From the NCBI GenBank assembly GCA_964461115.1, contig CAYWSX010000005.1:78999-142998 (forward strand): DNA of 64,000 nucleotides, in the 5' to 3' direction. Under the pieces are notes generated by a model, which was given only the letters and a program-made list of their open reading frames with translations, was not told the origin of the DNA and did not search any database. Every line of letters begins with the position of its first letter. The stretch's first letter is position 1. Both the position numbers and the translations under genes were made by a program. The stretch is from RGIG2134 sp964461115. Its GTDB lineage: Bacteria > Cyanobacteriota > Vampirovibrionia > Gastranaerophilales > Gastranaerophilaceae. Shown piece by piece: positions 49,257-58,898 of this stretch.

Positions 49257-50226
49257 TTTGTATTTCTTCCAATTTTAAAATTTCTGCAAGAATTGTCATG
49301 ATTTTTTCGTAATTCATTTCGGTTACAAGCAGTCCACGATAGCTTGCGGCACCGCGAATTCCGCGTATATAATACGGGTAGAATTTTCTGAAAAACTTTA
49401 TGCCGTTTTCTTCCCCGCGGTGTGAAATTTCGCCATCTAAATGTTCTTTAAGCATCGCGATTTTTTCTTCGGAAGTCAAATTCGCGAGAATTTCACCCGT
49501 TTCAAAGTAATGTTGTAACTGCTTGAATAAAAACGGGTTGCCGATTGCGCCTCGCCCGATTGCAAGTCCGTCAGCTTGTGATAATTCCAGACATTTTTTT
49601 GCACTTTCGATATTTCCTATGTCACCGTTAGCAAAAACAGGGATTTTTACTTCTTTTTTGAGGTTTGCTATTTCTTCCCAAGCCGCAGTGCCGCCGTACA
49701 TTTGACTGCGGGTACGGGCATGGATTGTTATTGCGTCAGCACCTGCTTCTTCCATCAGTTTTCCGTATTCAACAAAGTTTTTTTCATCCTGAGTCCAACC
49801 TAATCGGAATTTTACAGTGACAGGTTTTTCCGTTGTGTCTTTGATTGCTTTTACGATATCCGCTGCAATTTCGGGGGTTCGCATAAGAGCAGAACCGTCT
49901 CCTCCTCCGACAATTTTCTTAACAGGGCATCCCATATTTATGTCGATAAAATCAGCTTTTGCTTCGATTATTTTTGCGGCTTTTGCCATTATATGGGGCT
50001 TGTGACCGCAAAGCTGGAAGGCTATAGGGGATTCATTATCAGCAGAAAATGCAATCGGAGCTTTGGGATTGTTTACGAGCGCTTCCGAGCTTAGCATTTC
50101 GGTCACAAGTAAGCAATCCTTGTTGAAATTTCGTACCATCATCCTCAAGACAGTATCTGTAATGCCTGCCATTGGTGCCAGGATAAGGTTTGAGTTGAGT
50201 TTTTTGTTTCCTATGTTAATTTGCAT
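49219..50226 (-). CDS. dus: tRNA-dihydrouridine synthase
   Basis: 335 aa flavoenzyme of the DusB-like class that reduces uridines in tRNA. LILAPMAGITDTVLRMMVRN, the active-site region MGCPVKKIVGGGDGSALMRT, VKFRLGWTQDEKN, TIHARTRSQMYGG and ANGDIGNIESAKKCLE are diagnostic. The GGG-DGS insert between the catalytic Cys loop and GSAL is slightly unusual. It overlaps the TPR gene by 11 bp. Confidence 0.93.
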   Translation of the reverse strand: MQINIGNKKLNSNLILAPMAGITDTVLRMMVRNFNKDCLLVTEMLSSEALVNNPKAPIAFSADNESPIAFQLCGHKPHIMAKAAKIIEAKADFIDINMGCPVKKIVGGGDGSALMRTPEIAADIVKAIKDTTEKPVTVKFRLGWTQDEKNFVEYGKLMEEAGADAITIHARTRSQMYGGTAAWEEIANLKKEVKIPVFANGDIGNIESAKKCLELSQADGLAIGRGAIGNPFLFKQLQHYFETGEILANLTSEEKIAMLKEHLDGEISHRGEENGIKFFRKFYPYYIRGIRGAASYRGLLVTEMNYEKIMTILAEILKLEEIQNEQKILHLYSVD

Positions 50227-52360
50227 ATGCTTTTAAATCTTGAAGACGTTTTTGTGCATAGACAGTGTATTCGTTTGATTCTTGAACCATGCTCAAATAT
50301 TTTTTGTAGTTTACGTAAGCTTCTTTATATTTTTGAAGCATATCATAGTCCAGCGCAAGCGAATAGTGCGCCTCCGGTATTGCACTTGATAACGATATTG
50401 CTTTTTGGTATTCGGCGGCAGCAAGAGTATATTTTTTCTGTGCGTCGAAAACCATGCCTCTATAATAGTATGCAAATGCGTTGTTTTTGTTTCCGCTGAT
50501 TACATTGTTGAGAACAACTAAGGTATTTGCGTAATCATTTTTCGAATAAAGATCCAGCGCTCTATCCAGGGCTTTTTGGTCTTGCTGGTCAATTACATAT
50601 TTGTATAATTCTTTCATATTTTGGTCGTCGGGTTTTATAGAAGTGGCTTTTGAAAGATATGTGCGAGCATTGCCCCAATCTTCCAAGTTTACGTATGCCT
50701 GACCGAGATAAAATGATATGTCTGCGTTGTTTGGCGCTTTAGTTAGTGCCAGTTTATAGTATTGAATAGCGTTTTGATTGTCATCGAGAGATTGATAGCA
50801 GGACGCGATGTTCAGATATGTATCTGCATTTTTTGGCTCAATTGCTTGGTAAACTTTTATTGCCTCAGCGTATTTCCCTTCTTTGTATAGGTTTTCGCCT
50901 GTTGTATATTGCATTGAATCAATTTCGGATTTTATTTCGCGTGAATAATTTTTTATTTCCTCGTTGTTCGGAAGCATTGCAAGACCTTGGCTTATAACAC
51001 GGTTAGCGTTTACATAGTCTGATTTTTGCTTGTAGGCTTGTGCCATATTTATATAGCAATCCGGGTTTTTTGGATTAATTTTTATTGATTTTTCATAGTT
51101 TGCAATTGCTTCGTCAAGCTTATTGGCTTTATGAAGTTCATACGCGTAGGAGTATGTAGTATCTGCGTCAGCAGGATTTGCCATAGAGTCTTTTGCGAGT
51201 GTGTCAAGCATTTCACCGGGAGCCGCCACCTGACGCATAGCTGAATACATAGATTCTTTATATTCTTTGTTGTTAGGGTCAAGCGCGAGGAGTTTTTTGT
51301 ATTCTGCTGCTGCCTGCTCAAACTGTTTAAGCTCCATTAAGCACTGAGCTTTGTAGTATCTTGCCTGTGTGTCTTGCGGGTTGAACTGCAAAACTTCATC
51401 ATACGCAGTGACAGCTAAATTATTCTCGTTTTGGCTTTGGTAGAGAGTACCTATATTAAAGCGAGTGGTTAGGTTTTTCGGATTCAGCACTTTAGCTTTC
51501 GAATACTCTTGCAAGGCTTTTGGATAATCGCCTAAGCGCTGATATACTGCGCCTAAATTAGTGTGTGATTCCGCGTCATTAGGGTCAATGCCGATTTTTT
51601 TAATCCATATACTTTCAAGTTCGAGCATTAAACCTCTGTCGCTTTCAGCTTTGGACAAAGTGTAGTTATATTCTGTGTTTGCAAGATTTGCTTCGCCAAG
51701 CATGTCATATGCTTTTGCGAGTTTTAAGTGATAGTCGGCTTTATTTCTGTTTATTGCTATGGCTTTTTTGTAATACTCAGCAGCTTGAAGATGGTTGCCG
51801 AGAATAGTTAAAATATCAGCCGTCTGAATATAGCTGTCTTCTTTTATGGAGTTTTCACTACTTGCTTGAATAAATTCATAGGCGCTTGCTGCAAAATCTC
51901 CGTCACGTCTTAGGTTTTTTGCGATTTGGTAACGATTTTTCAGGTTTGGTGCTATTTGTGTTTGCTGGTATAAAAGTCTTAGGTTATTTTCGTTATCGGA
52001 GATTGCTTTTTGAGCATTAGCGTCGGTAAATTGATTTCCGTAATATTTAAGGTAAAAAAGCCCTGCCCTCAAGTCGTTCATTGCTTTTATGTATTCGTGG
52101 GATTTGTTGTTGAAATATGTAGCGCGCAAAAGGTGATTGTTTATCAATCCAATGCGGATATTATTGTCATAAGGGTTTAGTCTTAAGCCTTTTTTAAGTT
52201 CTTCAATAGCGCTTGAATATTGGCTGGTTTTTGTATATCTGTCAGCGTTTTCGTAATAGCCTTGTGCCGCCATTTGGTCTCGTTGTGATACTTCGGCAAA
52301 TGTCGGGGCAATCAAGGTTACTGAACACAACACAGACGCTATCAATATTTTTTTGAACAT
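50216..52360 (-). CDS. Secreted/periplasmic tetratricopeptide repeat protein (714 aa)
   Basis: A signal peptide (MFKKILIASVLCSVTLIAPTFA) leads a protein made of TPR repeats from about residue 30 to the end, for example ESHTNLGAVYQRLGDYPKAL, TTRFNIGTLYQSQNENNLAV and ADTYLNIASCYQSLDDNQNA. At least twelve repeats are visible. Such proteins act as docking scaffolds, often in outer-membrane secretion or pilus assembly. No catalytic domain is seen. Convergent or overlapping with the dus gene. Confidence 0.88.
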   Translation of the reverse strand: MFKKILIASVLCSVTLIAPTFAEVSQRDQMAAQGYYENADRYTKTSQYSSAIEELKKGLRLNPYDNNIRIGLINNHLLRATYFNNKSHEYIKAMNDLRAGLFYLKYYGNQFTDANAQKAISDNENNLRLLYQQTQIAPNLKNRYQIAKNLRRDGDFAASAYEFIQASSENSIKEDSYIQTADILTILGNHLQAAEYYKKAIAINRNKADYHLKLAKAYDMLGEANLANTEYNYTLSKAESDRGLMLELESIWIKKIGIDPNDAESHTNLGAVYQRLGDYPKALQEYSKAKVLNPKNLTTRFNIGTLYQSQNENNLAVTAYDEVLQFNPQDTQARYYKAQCLMELKQFEQAAAEYKKLLALDPNNKEYKESMYSAMRQVAAPGEMLDTLAKDSMANPADADTTYSYAYELHKANKLDEAIANYEKSIKINPKNPDCYINMAQAYKQKSDYVNANRVISQGLAMLPNNEEIKNYSREIKSEIDSMQYTTGENLYKEGKYAEAIKVYQAIEPKNADTYLNIASCYQSLDDNQNAIQYYKLALTKAPNNADISFYLGQAYVNLEDWGNARTYLSKATSIKPDDQNMKELYKYVIDQQDQKALDRALDLYSKNDYANTLVVLNNVISGNKNNAFAYYYRGMVFDAQKKYTLAAAEYQKAISLSSAIPEAHYSLALDYDMLQKYKEAYVNYKKYLSMVQESNEYTVYAQKRLQDLKAYAN

Positions 52361-52508
52361 ATCATCCTCGCTTCATTTACTTAAATTTAATTAAGTCCCT
52401 TCTATTTTATAACAATTTAAATTTTTTGGATAGGGTTTTCATCGCACAGATGAGCATTTGTTCAAATAACTTCTTTTTGTTATAATATTCTTATTCACGG
52501 AGATTTAT

Positions 52509-53156
52509 ATGAGAAAATTTACTAAAAGAGAAACTAAAGAATATAACTGGTTCCGCTCATTCTTTCAAATGTTTGTAGCGCACTGCATTTACGGATTTTA
52601 TTACAAAATAATGTACAAATTTGAAATTCAAGGACGTGAAAATATTCCAAAGGACAGAAAATTTGTCGTCGCGGGGAATCACCTGTCTGCTGCCGACCCA
52701 TTCTTAACAATTAGCGCATTAAATCGTCCTATTGCATACATGGCAAAAGATGAATTGTTTACTGCAAATCCACTTATGACGTTGTTTTTGGATTGGCTGG
52801 GGGCATTCGCTGTTAACAGGGATAAATTAGATGTTTCTACGATAAAAACAGCTCTTGCGGTTAAAAACACAAATTGGGTGCTGGGATTGTTCCCTCAGGG
52901 CACAAGAGTGCTCACCGGAAAAATTGAAGACATTTCACGAGGCTTTGCCGCACTTGCAAAAACCACTAAAACAGATATTCTGCCGGTTGCAATTATAGGT
53001 GCTGATAAGAAAACAAAAATTCCTTTCAAAGGAAAGGTTATAATTAAGTTCGGGGAAATTATCCCTGTAAGCGACAATATTGATGATATGGTGCATCAGT
53101 GGTGCGAGTCAATTTCAAAATTGACGGGTATGGAATATGTAAAGGCTGAGGTATGA
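52509..53156 (+). CDS. PlsC-type lysophospholipid acyltransferase, first of a pair
   Basis: 215 aa. The H-x4-D motif is NHLSAADPFL, substrate-binding GLFPQGTR corresponds to the FPEGT motif, and ILPVAIIG is motif IV. It is likely a 1-acyl-glycerol-3-phosphate or related acyltransferase attached to the inner membrane. Overlaps the next, related gene by 4 bp (ATGA). An AT-rich promoter region and CACGGAGA precede the ATG. Confidence 0.9.
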   Translation: MRKFTKRETKEYNWFRSFFQMFVAHCIYGFYYKIMYKFEIQGRENIPKDRKFVVAGNHLSAADPFLTISALNRPIAYMAKDELFTANPLMTLFLDWLGAFAVNRDKLDVSTIKTALAVKNTNWVLGLFPQGTRVLTGKIEDISRGFAALAKTTKTDILPVAIIGADKKTKIPFKGKVIIKFGEIIPVSDNIDDMVHQWCESISKLTGMEYVKAEV

Positions 53157-53863
53157 AAGAAAGAAATTTTGCAAGAAGGTACAAGTCAGAGTTTAATTGG
53201 TACAAACAAATTGTGCAATACTATGCTGTGTATTGTGTTTGCGGTGCTTTTTGGTCTTTGTTTTACAGAATTAAAATAGAAGGACGGGAAAATATTCCTA
53301 AAACAGGAAAAATTATTCCTGCGGCAAATCATATTTCTTATTTCGACCCGTTTTTGGTTTTTAGAGCGGTTAGAAAGCCAACGGCGTTTATGGCTAAAAA
53401 GGAATTATTTGAAAGAAGTGCCAAAAATACTTTGCTTTCAAAGATTTTGGATAATTGGCGTATAGGTTGGTTGGACAGACTTGGAGCTTTTTCGGTAAAC
53501 CGTGAAAAGCTTGAAGTTTCGACAATAAAGACGGCAAAAGATGCTTTGAGTACTAAAAATTGGACTTTAGGGATTTTTCCACAGGGTGGTATAAGAAAAA
53601 ATAAAAAAATTGAAAACGCAAACAAAGGTTTTGCGGTGTTTTCTCGGATGACAAAATATGACATTTTACCAATAGGCATAACCGGCTGCGAATCTTACAA
53701 CTGGGATTTTTGGAATAAAAGAACAATAAATATCAGAATAGGCAAACCTATTTCGCACGAACTTGAACTTGATGAGCTTCTTGACCAATGGGCACATGCG
53801 GTGGCGGATTTGTGTGAATATGAATGTGCACTGGAAATAGAAAAAGAAGCGGTTGCTAATTAA
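53153..53863 (+). CDS. PlsC-type acyltransferase, second of a pair
   Basis: 236 aa, paralogous to the preceding protein. NHISYFDPF (H-x4-D), GIFPQGGIRK (variant of FPEGTR) and ILPIGITG are present. N termini of the two match as well (EYNWFRSFFQ versus EFNWYKQIVQ). The two may have different acyl-chain or headgroup preference. Motif III departs from the first copy in having GG in place of GT. Confidence 0.88.
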   Translation: MKERNFARRYKSEFNWYKQIVQYYAVYCVCGAFWSLFYRIKIEGRENIPKTGKIIPAANHISYFDPFLVFRAVRKPTAFMAKKELFERSAKNTLLSKILDNWRIGWLDRLGAFSVNREKLEVSTIKTAKDALSTKNWTLGIFPQGGIRKNKKIENANKGFAVFSRMTKYDILPIGITGCESYNWDFWNKRTINIRIGKPISHELELDELLDQWAHAVADLCEYECALEIEKEAVAN

Positions 53864-53938
53864 TATTACTTAAAGATATGTTAGATTTTCATATTTTTGG
53901 GAATACTATAAGTGTAGCACTTGAAAGAGAAAACTACC

Positions 53939-54463
53939 ATGGCAAAGGTTCTTTTGTTGAACAGCAACGAAAAACCGCTTCATATCACGAGCTGGAAGCG
54001 GGCTTTGGTGCTTTTGATAAAAGGTAAGGCGCAATGCGTGAAGCATATTAGTAACATTGAGGATTATATAAGTATCAGCGGGAGTGAGAGTAATCAATAT
54101 ATTCCGAGAGTGATTAAAATGAATTATGATGTGGCAGTTCCGACTCAGGAGCTGCCATTTTGCCGTGAGAATATATTTCTGCGTGACGATTTTACATGCC
54201 AGTATTGCGGGCAAAGATTTCCTTTCTCTGAACTTACCTTGGACCATGTTTTTCCGAAATCGCGCTTGGGGCCTGAAATATGGGAAAATATGGTTACGTG
54301 TTGCAAAGAATGTAATCAATATAAAGCCGACAGGACACCGAAAGAGGCGGGCATGAAGCTTTTACGCCGACCAATAAGACCTGATGATTATGTGGATTTT
54401 GTACTGAAAAAATACTCGAAGGGTGAAACGAGTTACTGGCTGCAATATTTGAAAACGGGGTAA
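53939..54463 (+). CDS. HNH endonuclease
   Basis: 174 aa from ATG at 53939. FTCQYCGQRFPFSELTLDHV and FPKSRLGPEIWENMVTCCKE carry the HNH/CxxC pattern (zinc Cys pairs CQYC and CCKEC, His of LTLDH, Asn of EN). The form with N-terminal LLLNSNEKPLHITSWKRALVLL and C-terminal RRPIRPD is very common in Cyanobacteria and related lineages, a recalled association. Substrate unknown; it is not within a recognisable mobile element. Confidence 0.9.
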   Translation: MAKVLLLNSNEKPLHITSWKRALVLLIKGKAQCVKHISNIEDYISISGSESNQYIPRVIKMNYDVAVPTQELPFCRENIFLRDDFTCQYCGQRFPFSELTLDHVFPKSRLGPEIWENMVTCCKECNQYKADRTPKEAGMKLLRRPIRPDDYVDFVLKKYSKGETSYWLQYLKTG

Positions 54464-54478
54464 AAGAATTTCGGCAAA

Positions 54479-54547
54479 AGATTCTTCACCCTCAAGGGGT
54501 CAGAATAACAATAAACGCCCCGTCATTCTGAGCGACGCGAAGAATCT
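54479..54547. repeat. Imperfect inverted repeat of a dispersed intergenic type
   Basis: Left arm 54479-54509 begins AGATTCTTC and contains CAGAATAAC; right arm 54522-54547 is GTCATTCTGAGCG followed by ACGCGAAGAATCT. The reverse complement of the right arm matches the left at its ends. The right arm belongs to the widely seen bacterial intergenic form CATTCTGAGCGaaGCGAAGAATC. It lies between two convergent stops and may help end transcription. Confidence 0.65.
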
Positions 54548-54554
54548 ATTCTTC

Positions 54555-55187
54555 TTAAAACTCGTCAAAGTCTATCTGTTTTTTGGTAAAAAGCCCGAAG
54601 CCCAATGGTTTGTATGAATTTAAATTGTTTTTAAGGTAAAAGTTTTCTTTATTTAATTCATTGATTTTGTGACGCAAATTTTCATTTTCTGTCTTTGCGC
54701 GAATCAACTCCACTACAACTTCGTCCATGCCGTCGAGTTTGTCATCGAGAACGGCAATCAGTTTGTTTGAAAGGTTTTCTTCAAGAGTGTTGAGGGTGTT
54801 GTTAAGTCTGTCGAGAGTGTCAATTGCGGTCTTGGCAAGTTTAGGGTCAATCACAGGCTGAGTTTGCACTACAGGAGCCTGAATTGCTTTCTGTTTAGCT
54901 TCTTGAGTTTTTCTTGCCTGAGTTTGCAAGTCTTGAATGCGTTTGAGGATTTTTACATCATCGCGTGAAAAATAAGTTTGCCCTTTCGAATTTTTCTTAG
55001 GAACAAGGGATATTTTTTTGCAAAGGTTTATAATTCTGTCGTTGTCAACGTCCAAAAGCTCTCTGACCATTTTAGGCGTATAAACTTTTTTGTCAGCCGA
55101 CGACATTTCACCTGCTGATGGAGTTTCTCCTTGAGCGAGTACTTTTCTTAAATTTTCCCCTAAATTTTGTCCCATTTCTTGCAACAT
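54555..55187 (-). CDS. MerR-like winged-helix protein with coiled coil
   Basis: 210 aa. Residues about 30-90 (VYTPKMVRELLDVDNDRIIN... KGQTYFSRDDVKILKRIQDL) fit a MerR-type helix-turn-helix with the wing Y-F-S-R-D-D-V. A long coiled coil fills about 90-195 (LDRLNNTLNTLEENLSNKL, IRAKTENENLRHKINELNKE). No Cys or ligand-binding domain. A DNA-binding protein with long dimerisation helices is likely; the target is unknown. Confidence 0.75.
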   Translation of the reverse strand: MLQEMGQNLGENLRKVLAQGETPSAGEMSSADKKVYTPKMVRELLDVDNDRIINLCKKISLVPKKNSKGQTYFSRDDVKILKRIQDLQTQARKTQEAKQKAIQAPVVQTQPVIDPKLAKTAIDTLDRLNNTLNTLEENLSNKLIAVLDDKLDGMDEVVVELIRAKTENENLRHKINELNKENFYLKNNLNSYKPLGFGLFTKKQIDFDEF

Positions 55188-55309
55188 GATTTTCCTCTCT
55201 GTATAACATGATTATATTTGAAATTTCTTTGGAATTAAAGAAAAAACGCAAATAATTTACAATGCATAACATGTTAAGGCATGGCTTTTCAGCCTCGTCT
55301 AATATAAAA

Positions 55310-55338
55310 AAACCGTCGGATTTTGTCCGACGGTTTTT
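55310..55338. terminator. Terminator after the 302-aa gene
   Basis: AAACCGTCGGA (55310-55320) and TCCGACGGTTT (55326-55336) form an 11-bp perfect stem flanked by A and T tracts on each side, so it works in both directions. Confidence 0.92.
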
Positions 55339-55356
55339 GTTATTAAAAAAGAATTA

Positions 55357-56265
55357 TTAAGCGTTTTCTGATGTTTCTTCAGCTTTTTTACCAGGCATAA
55401 GAAGAGAGATAATCAAGCCTGCTGCTGCTGCGATTCCACCCCATCTAAGAGCTTTGCTTTTCTTAGCTGAGCCGATGAATTCTTGGATTTGTTTTTTAGC
55501 GTCATCGGAAAGGTCTTTAGCATTTTCTTTGTATGATTTGAGGTCAGCTTTCAATTTGGTAGCTGCTTCTTCTCCGGCAGTTTTAACTTTTCCTTCAGCC
55601 TCTGTTAGTGCTTGTTTAGCTGTTTTTACAGAACCGTCAACTTCACCGCTCTGAATTTTAGCAACATCTACTTTTGCTAAGTCTGCGGCTTCATCTGTAA
55701 TACCTAATGCTTGTCTGTATTTGCCTTGAGCTTCTTTCATGGCTGTTTCAGCTTCAGCTTTAGCTGTATTTTTAGCTTCTGCTGCTGCTTTAGCTGCATC
55801 ATCCATTCCATCAATTATATTACCTTCAGGAAGATCCTTGAATGCTTTAGTTTTTGCTTCGAAAGCTTCTTTTGTATCAGTAATCGCTTTTTCTGCGTCA
55901 GCAACCTTAGCGGTAGCAGATTTAACGGGGTCAAGTTCTGCTTGTGCTTTTGCGATATCTTCAACATTTTCAGCAATGCCGCCATTGTCTTTCAAATATT
56001 TTTTTGATTCTTCAGAAAGTGACTTTTTCTCACCGGTTAATTCTGAAATTTCTTTTTTGATTGATTCAAGTTTATCATATTTAGCTGTATTGTCTGCTGC
56101 TGCTTTGGCTGTAGCTGTTTTCACAAATTGATCTTCTTTAACAGGCATAAAATAGCCGCCAGCTGCACCTGCAACACCTAAACCAACTGTTGTTCCTATT
56201 ACTGCACCGGTTTTGCCGCTTGATTGTTGTTGCACCGGTGGTGTTGATGTTACGTTCATGCTCAT
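55357..56265 (-). CDS. Ala/Lys/Glu-rich coiled-coil protein with N- and C-terminal membrane segments (302 aa)
   Basis: Gly-rich hydrophobic segment at about 19-40 (GAVIGTTVGLGVAGAAGGYF), a long coiled coil at about 50-265 (IKKEISELTGEKKSLSEESK, AEAETAMKEAQGKYRQAL) and a C-terminal membrane helix (WGGIAAAAGLIISLLM). Cysteine-free. Composition is Ala/Lys-biased. Design is shared with the adjacent 345-aa gene. Function unknown; a structural or surface-linked role is plausible only by appearance. Confidence 0.75.
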   Translation of the reverse strand: MSMNVTSTPPVQQQSSGKTGAVIGTTVGLGVAGAAGGYFMPVKEDQFVKTATAKAAADNTAKYDKLESIKKEISELTGEKKSLSEESKKYLKDNGGIAENVEDIAKAQAELDPVKSATAKVADAEKAITDTKEAFEAKTKAFKDLPEGNIIDGMDDAAKAAAEAKNTAKAEAETAMKEAQGKYRQALGITDEAADLAKVDVAKIQSGEVDGSVKTAKQALTEAEGKVKTAGEEAATKLKADLKSYKENAKDLSDDAKKQIQEFIGSAKKSKALRWGGIAAAAGLIISLLMPGKKAEETSENA

Positions 56266-56377
56266 AATTCTTTTATCTCCTTTTTTGTGATTATATTTTT
56301 ATTTGCTTTTGTAATAATACTTCTGAAAAAAAACTTTTGCTGGTATTTGACAATTAATTTACAAAAATTAATATTCG

Positions 56378-57415
56378 TTAATGTTTGTCATTTTTGCCTC
56401 TAAACAGTCCAAAGATAAACCTTGTTGCAATTGAAATTCCTATGCCTAATCCGAACCATTTGCAAGCATTTTTCAACCTTGCTTTTGGCAGCTTTTGTTT
56501 GAATCCTTCGAAACTGGATTTCGCAGAATCTATAATATCTTCAAATGCAAAATCTTTGATGACTTTTTCAGCTGCAGTTTTTGTTATTTTGCCGTCTTCT
56601 CCCGCACATCTTGCGAGTCTTTCGATCCTTAGCAGTTTCTCTAATTCTTTTTCGTCGGTGCTCCTGTATTGGTCTACGAAATTGAGTAATTTGTTTACTA
56701 TTTTTACGTCTTTTTCTGCGCCTGTTATTTCTTCTTTGAAATTCGTGATTAAAGCGTTTTTGAATCCTGCAAGTTTAGGATTTTTTGTTATGTCTTCGGT
56801 AGTATAAAGTTTGTTTAATTTTTCTGTTATTTCGCCAGTAATTTTACCGGATGATTTTCTGAAATCATCCAATAATGCCAGTGCTGAAGTTTGTTTTTCC
56901 ATCAATAATTTAGAATTTTTAATTTGTTCCCCCAGCTCTTCGATGTTATTTGCTTTAGCTGTGCTGAGTAGAGATTTGAGGTCAATCGAGTCTGCGGTAT
57001 TAAAATATTCTTTATTCATTCTTGTTACGGCATTAGGAATACTTTTTCTAAAAGTATCGAAAGAGTCAAAATGGGTTTTAGTTTTCCCTGTTGCAGAATT
57101 TTTAACCTTTTTCACCGCCGAGTCGTATTTTTTGTCTGCAAGATTTAGCAATTCCCCTGCGCTTTGAATTTTTGGATTTGCCCAAAGAGCGCCTAATACT
57201 GACGCTAAGCCGCCTGTTGTTAACAAGTTTGTAAACTGTGGATTCACTTGCATTTGAGGCTGACCTTGAGGCATGCTCGGTATTGCCCCAGTTTGTTGCG
57301 GCATGCCGTTGGTTGGAGCCGGAGCAAGCAGCGCTGTTGGGGCGGCTGTATTATTAACAGGTGCCATTGGCAATTTACTTTGCACATTCTGCACATTTGG
57401 TAAAATAGATGTCAT
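56378..57415 (-). CDS. Helical membrane-associated protein with Pro/Gln-rich N terminus (345 aa)
   Basis: Disordered Pro/Gln/Asn/Met-rich N terminus (1-58; VNNTAAPTALLAPAPTNGMP), hydrophobic TTGGLASVLGALWANP (about 66-81), long helical middle and a C-terminal membrane helix (WFGLGIGISIATRFIFGLF, about 320-338). Two Cys only. Co-directional with the 302-aa gene, 112 bp upstream of it. No recognised domain. Confidence 0.75.
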   Translation of the reverse strand: MTSILPNVQNVQSKLPMAPVNNTAAPTALLAPAPTNGMPQQTGAIPSMPQGQPQMQVNPQFTNLLTTGGLASVLGALWANPKIQSAGELLNLADKKYDSAVKKVKNSATGKTKTHFDSFDTFRKSIPNAVTRMNKEYFNTADSIDLKSLLSTAKANNIEELGEQIKNSKLLMEKQTSALALLDDFRKSSGKITGEITEKLNKLYTTEDITKNPKLAGFKNALITNFKEEITGAEKDVKIVNKLLNFVDQYRSTDEKELEKLLRIERLARCAGEDGKITKTAAEKVIKDFAFEDIIDSAKSSFEGFKQKLPKARLKNACKWFGLGIGISIATRFIFGLFRGKNDKH

Positions 57416-57508
57416 GTTCCACTTCCTACAACTTCACATGTATAGAAAAACAGATTCAATCTGAAAATTGCCCTAATAAAAAACTTGCAAACGTGTTTGT
57501 AACATGTC

Positions 57509-58897
57509 TTAAACTTGCGATTCTGCGGATTCTTTGTAAACGCATGCCGAAATTGCGTCCATTAAGCGTTTTACCTTAATAATTTCTATTTTAAAATCTT
57601 TTTGATTTATATTGGAGGAAGCCGGTACAATTGCTTTTTTAAACCCAAGCTTTTCAGATTCTTTGACGCGATTTTCGAGATTATTGACGTTTCTTATTTC
57701 TCCTGAAAGCCCTACTTCGCCTACGATAACAGTATCCGGACTGACTATAACATCGCGGGCGCATGTTGCAACCGCAAGTGCAATTCCCAGGTCGGCCGCA
57801 GGCTCGTCGATATCAATTCCGCCGATTACGTTGACGTATACATCAAGCTTGCTTAGATTGAGCCCTATGCGCTTTTCGAGAACTGCGAGGATTTGCAAAA
57901 GGCGGTTGTAATCTATGCCGTTAACGACTCTGCGAGGTGACGGATAGGAGGTTTGTCCGACCAATGCCTGCAGTTCTATAAGCACAGGTCGCGTTCCTTC
58001 TTTCGTTGCAATTACAACGTTTCCTGATGTGATATTTTTTTCTCTTTCATGCAAGAACAGTTCGCTCGGATTTAAAACTTCCTCCAGCCCGTTGTCTTGC
58101 ATGTTAAATATACCGACTTCGGAGGTGTTTCCGAATCGGTTTTTTATGGAGCGCAAAATTCGGTATGATTTATAGCGGTCACCCTCAAAATAGATGACTG
58201 TATCAACCATATGTTCTAAAACCTTAGGGCCTGCAATGGCGCCGTCTTTTGTGACATGACCGACGACAATTACGGTAATATTCTGAGATTTTGCCATATT
58301 CATCAACCCATTTGTACACTCGCGGATTTGTGATACGCTTCCGGGCGAAGAGGACACGTTTTGGGAATATACTGCCTGAATACTGTCTATAACAAGTACA
58401 TTAGGGCTTATTTCGTCAGCTTGTTTTTTAATTAATTCTAAATTTGTTTGAGAATATACGAATAAATTATCAGATTTTACTCCGAGTCTGTCGGCACGGA
58501 GTTTTACCTGTGAAGCAGATTCTTCGGCCGAAACATATAGAACTTTTTTATTTTGGTTTGAAATAGCGTTCGATGTCTGTAAAAGTATAGTGGATTTGCC
58601 TATACCCGGGTCTCCCGCAATCAAAACCAGTGAACCTTGAACAAACCCGCCTCCGAGAGTTCTGTCGAATTCGGATAATCCTGTCGAAAATCTTATTGAG
58701 GTGCTTAATTGCACATTATTTATCAGGCAGGCCGGTTCAGCGTTGTCAAAAATTTTATTCTGCAATTTTTCAGGAATTTCCACAGCGGTTTCTTCGGCCA
58801 ATGTTCCCCATGCTCCGCAGTCAGGGCATTTACCGATGTGCTTTATTGTTTCGTAGCCGCATTCTGTGCATATCCATTTTGTTTTTATTTTTGCCAT
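57509..58897 (-). CDS. radA: DNA repair protein RadA
   Basis: 462 aa. N-terminal zinc finger with Cys10, Cys13, Cys24 and Cys27 (CTECGYETIKHIGKCPDC). RecA-like ATPase with GDPGIGKST, the RadA KNRFG motif in SIKNRFGNTSEVGIF, and a C-terminal Lon-like domain (PAADLGIALAVATCARDVIV, VGLSGEIRNVNNLENRV). RadA processes recombination intermediates. kdsA lies 1 bp upstream. Confidence 0.97.
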   Translation of the reverse strand: MAKIKTKWICTECGYETIKHIGKCPDCGAWGTLAEETAVEIPEKLQNKIFDNAEPACLINNVQLSTSIRFSTGLSEFDRTLGGGFVQGSLVLIAGDPGIGKSTILLQTSNAISNQNKKVLYVSAEESASQVKLRADRLGVKSDNLFVYSQTNLELIKKQADEISPNVLVIDSIQAVYSQNVSSSPGSVSQIRECTNGLMNMAKSQNITVIVVGHVTKDGAIAGPKVLEHMVDTVIYFEGDRYKSYRILRSIKNRFGNTSEVGIFNMQDNGLEEVLNPSELFLHEREKNITSGNVVIATKEGTRPVLIELQALVGQTSYPSPRRVVNGIDYNRLLQILAVLEKRIGLNLSKLDVYVNVIGGIDIDEPAADLGIALAVATCARDVIVSPDTVIVGEVGLSGEIRNVNNLENRVKESEKLGFKKAIVPASSNINQKDFKIEIIKVKRLMDAISACVYKESAESQV

Positions 58898-58898
58898 T

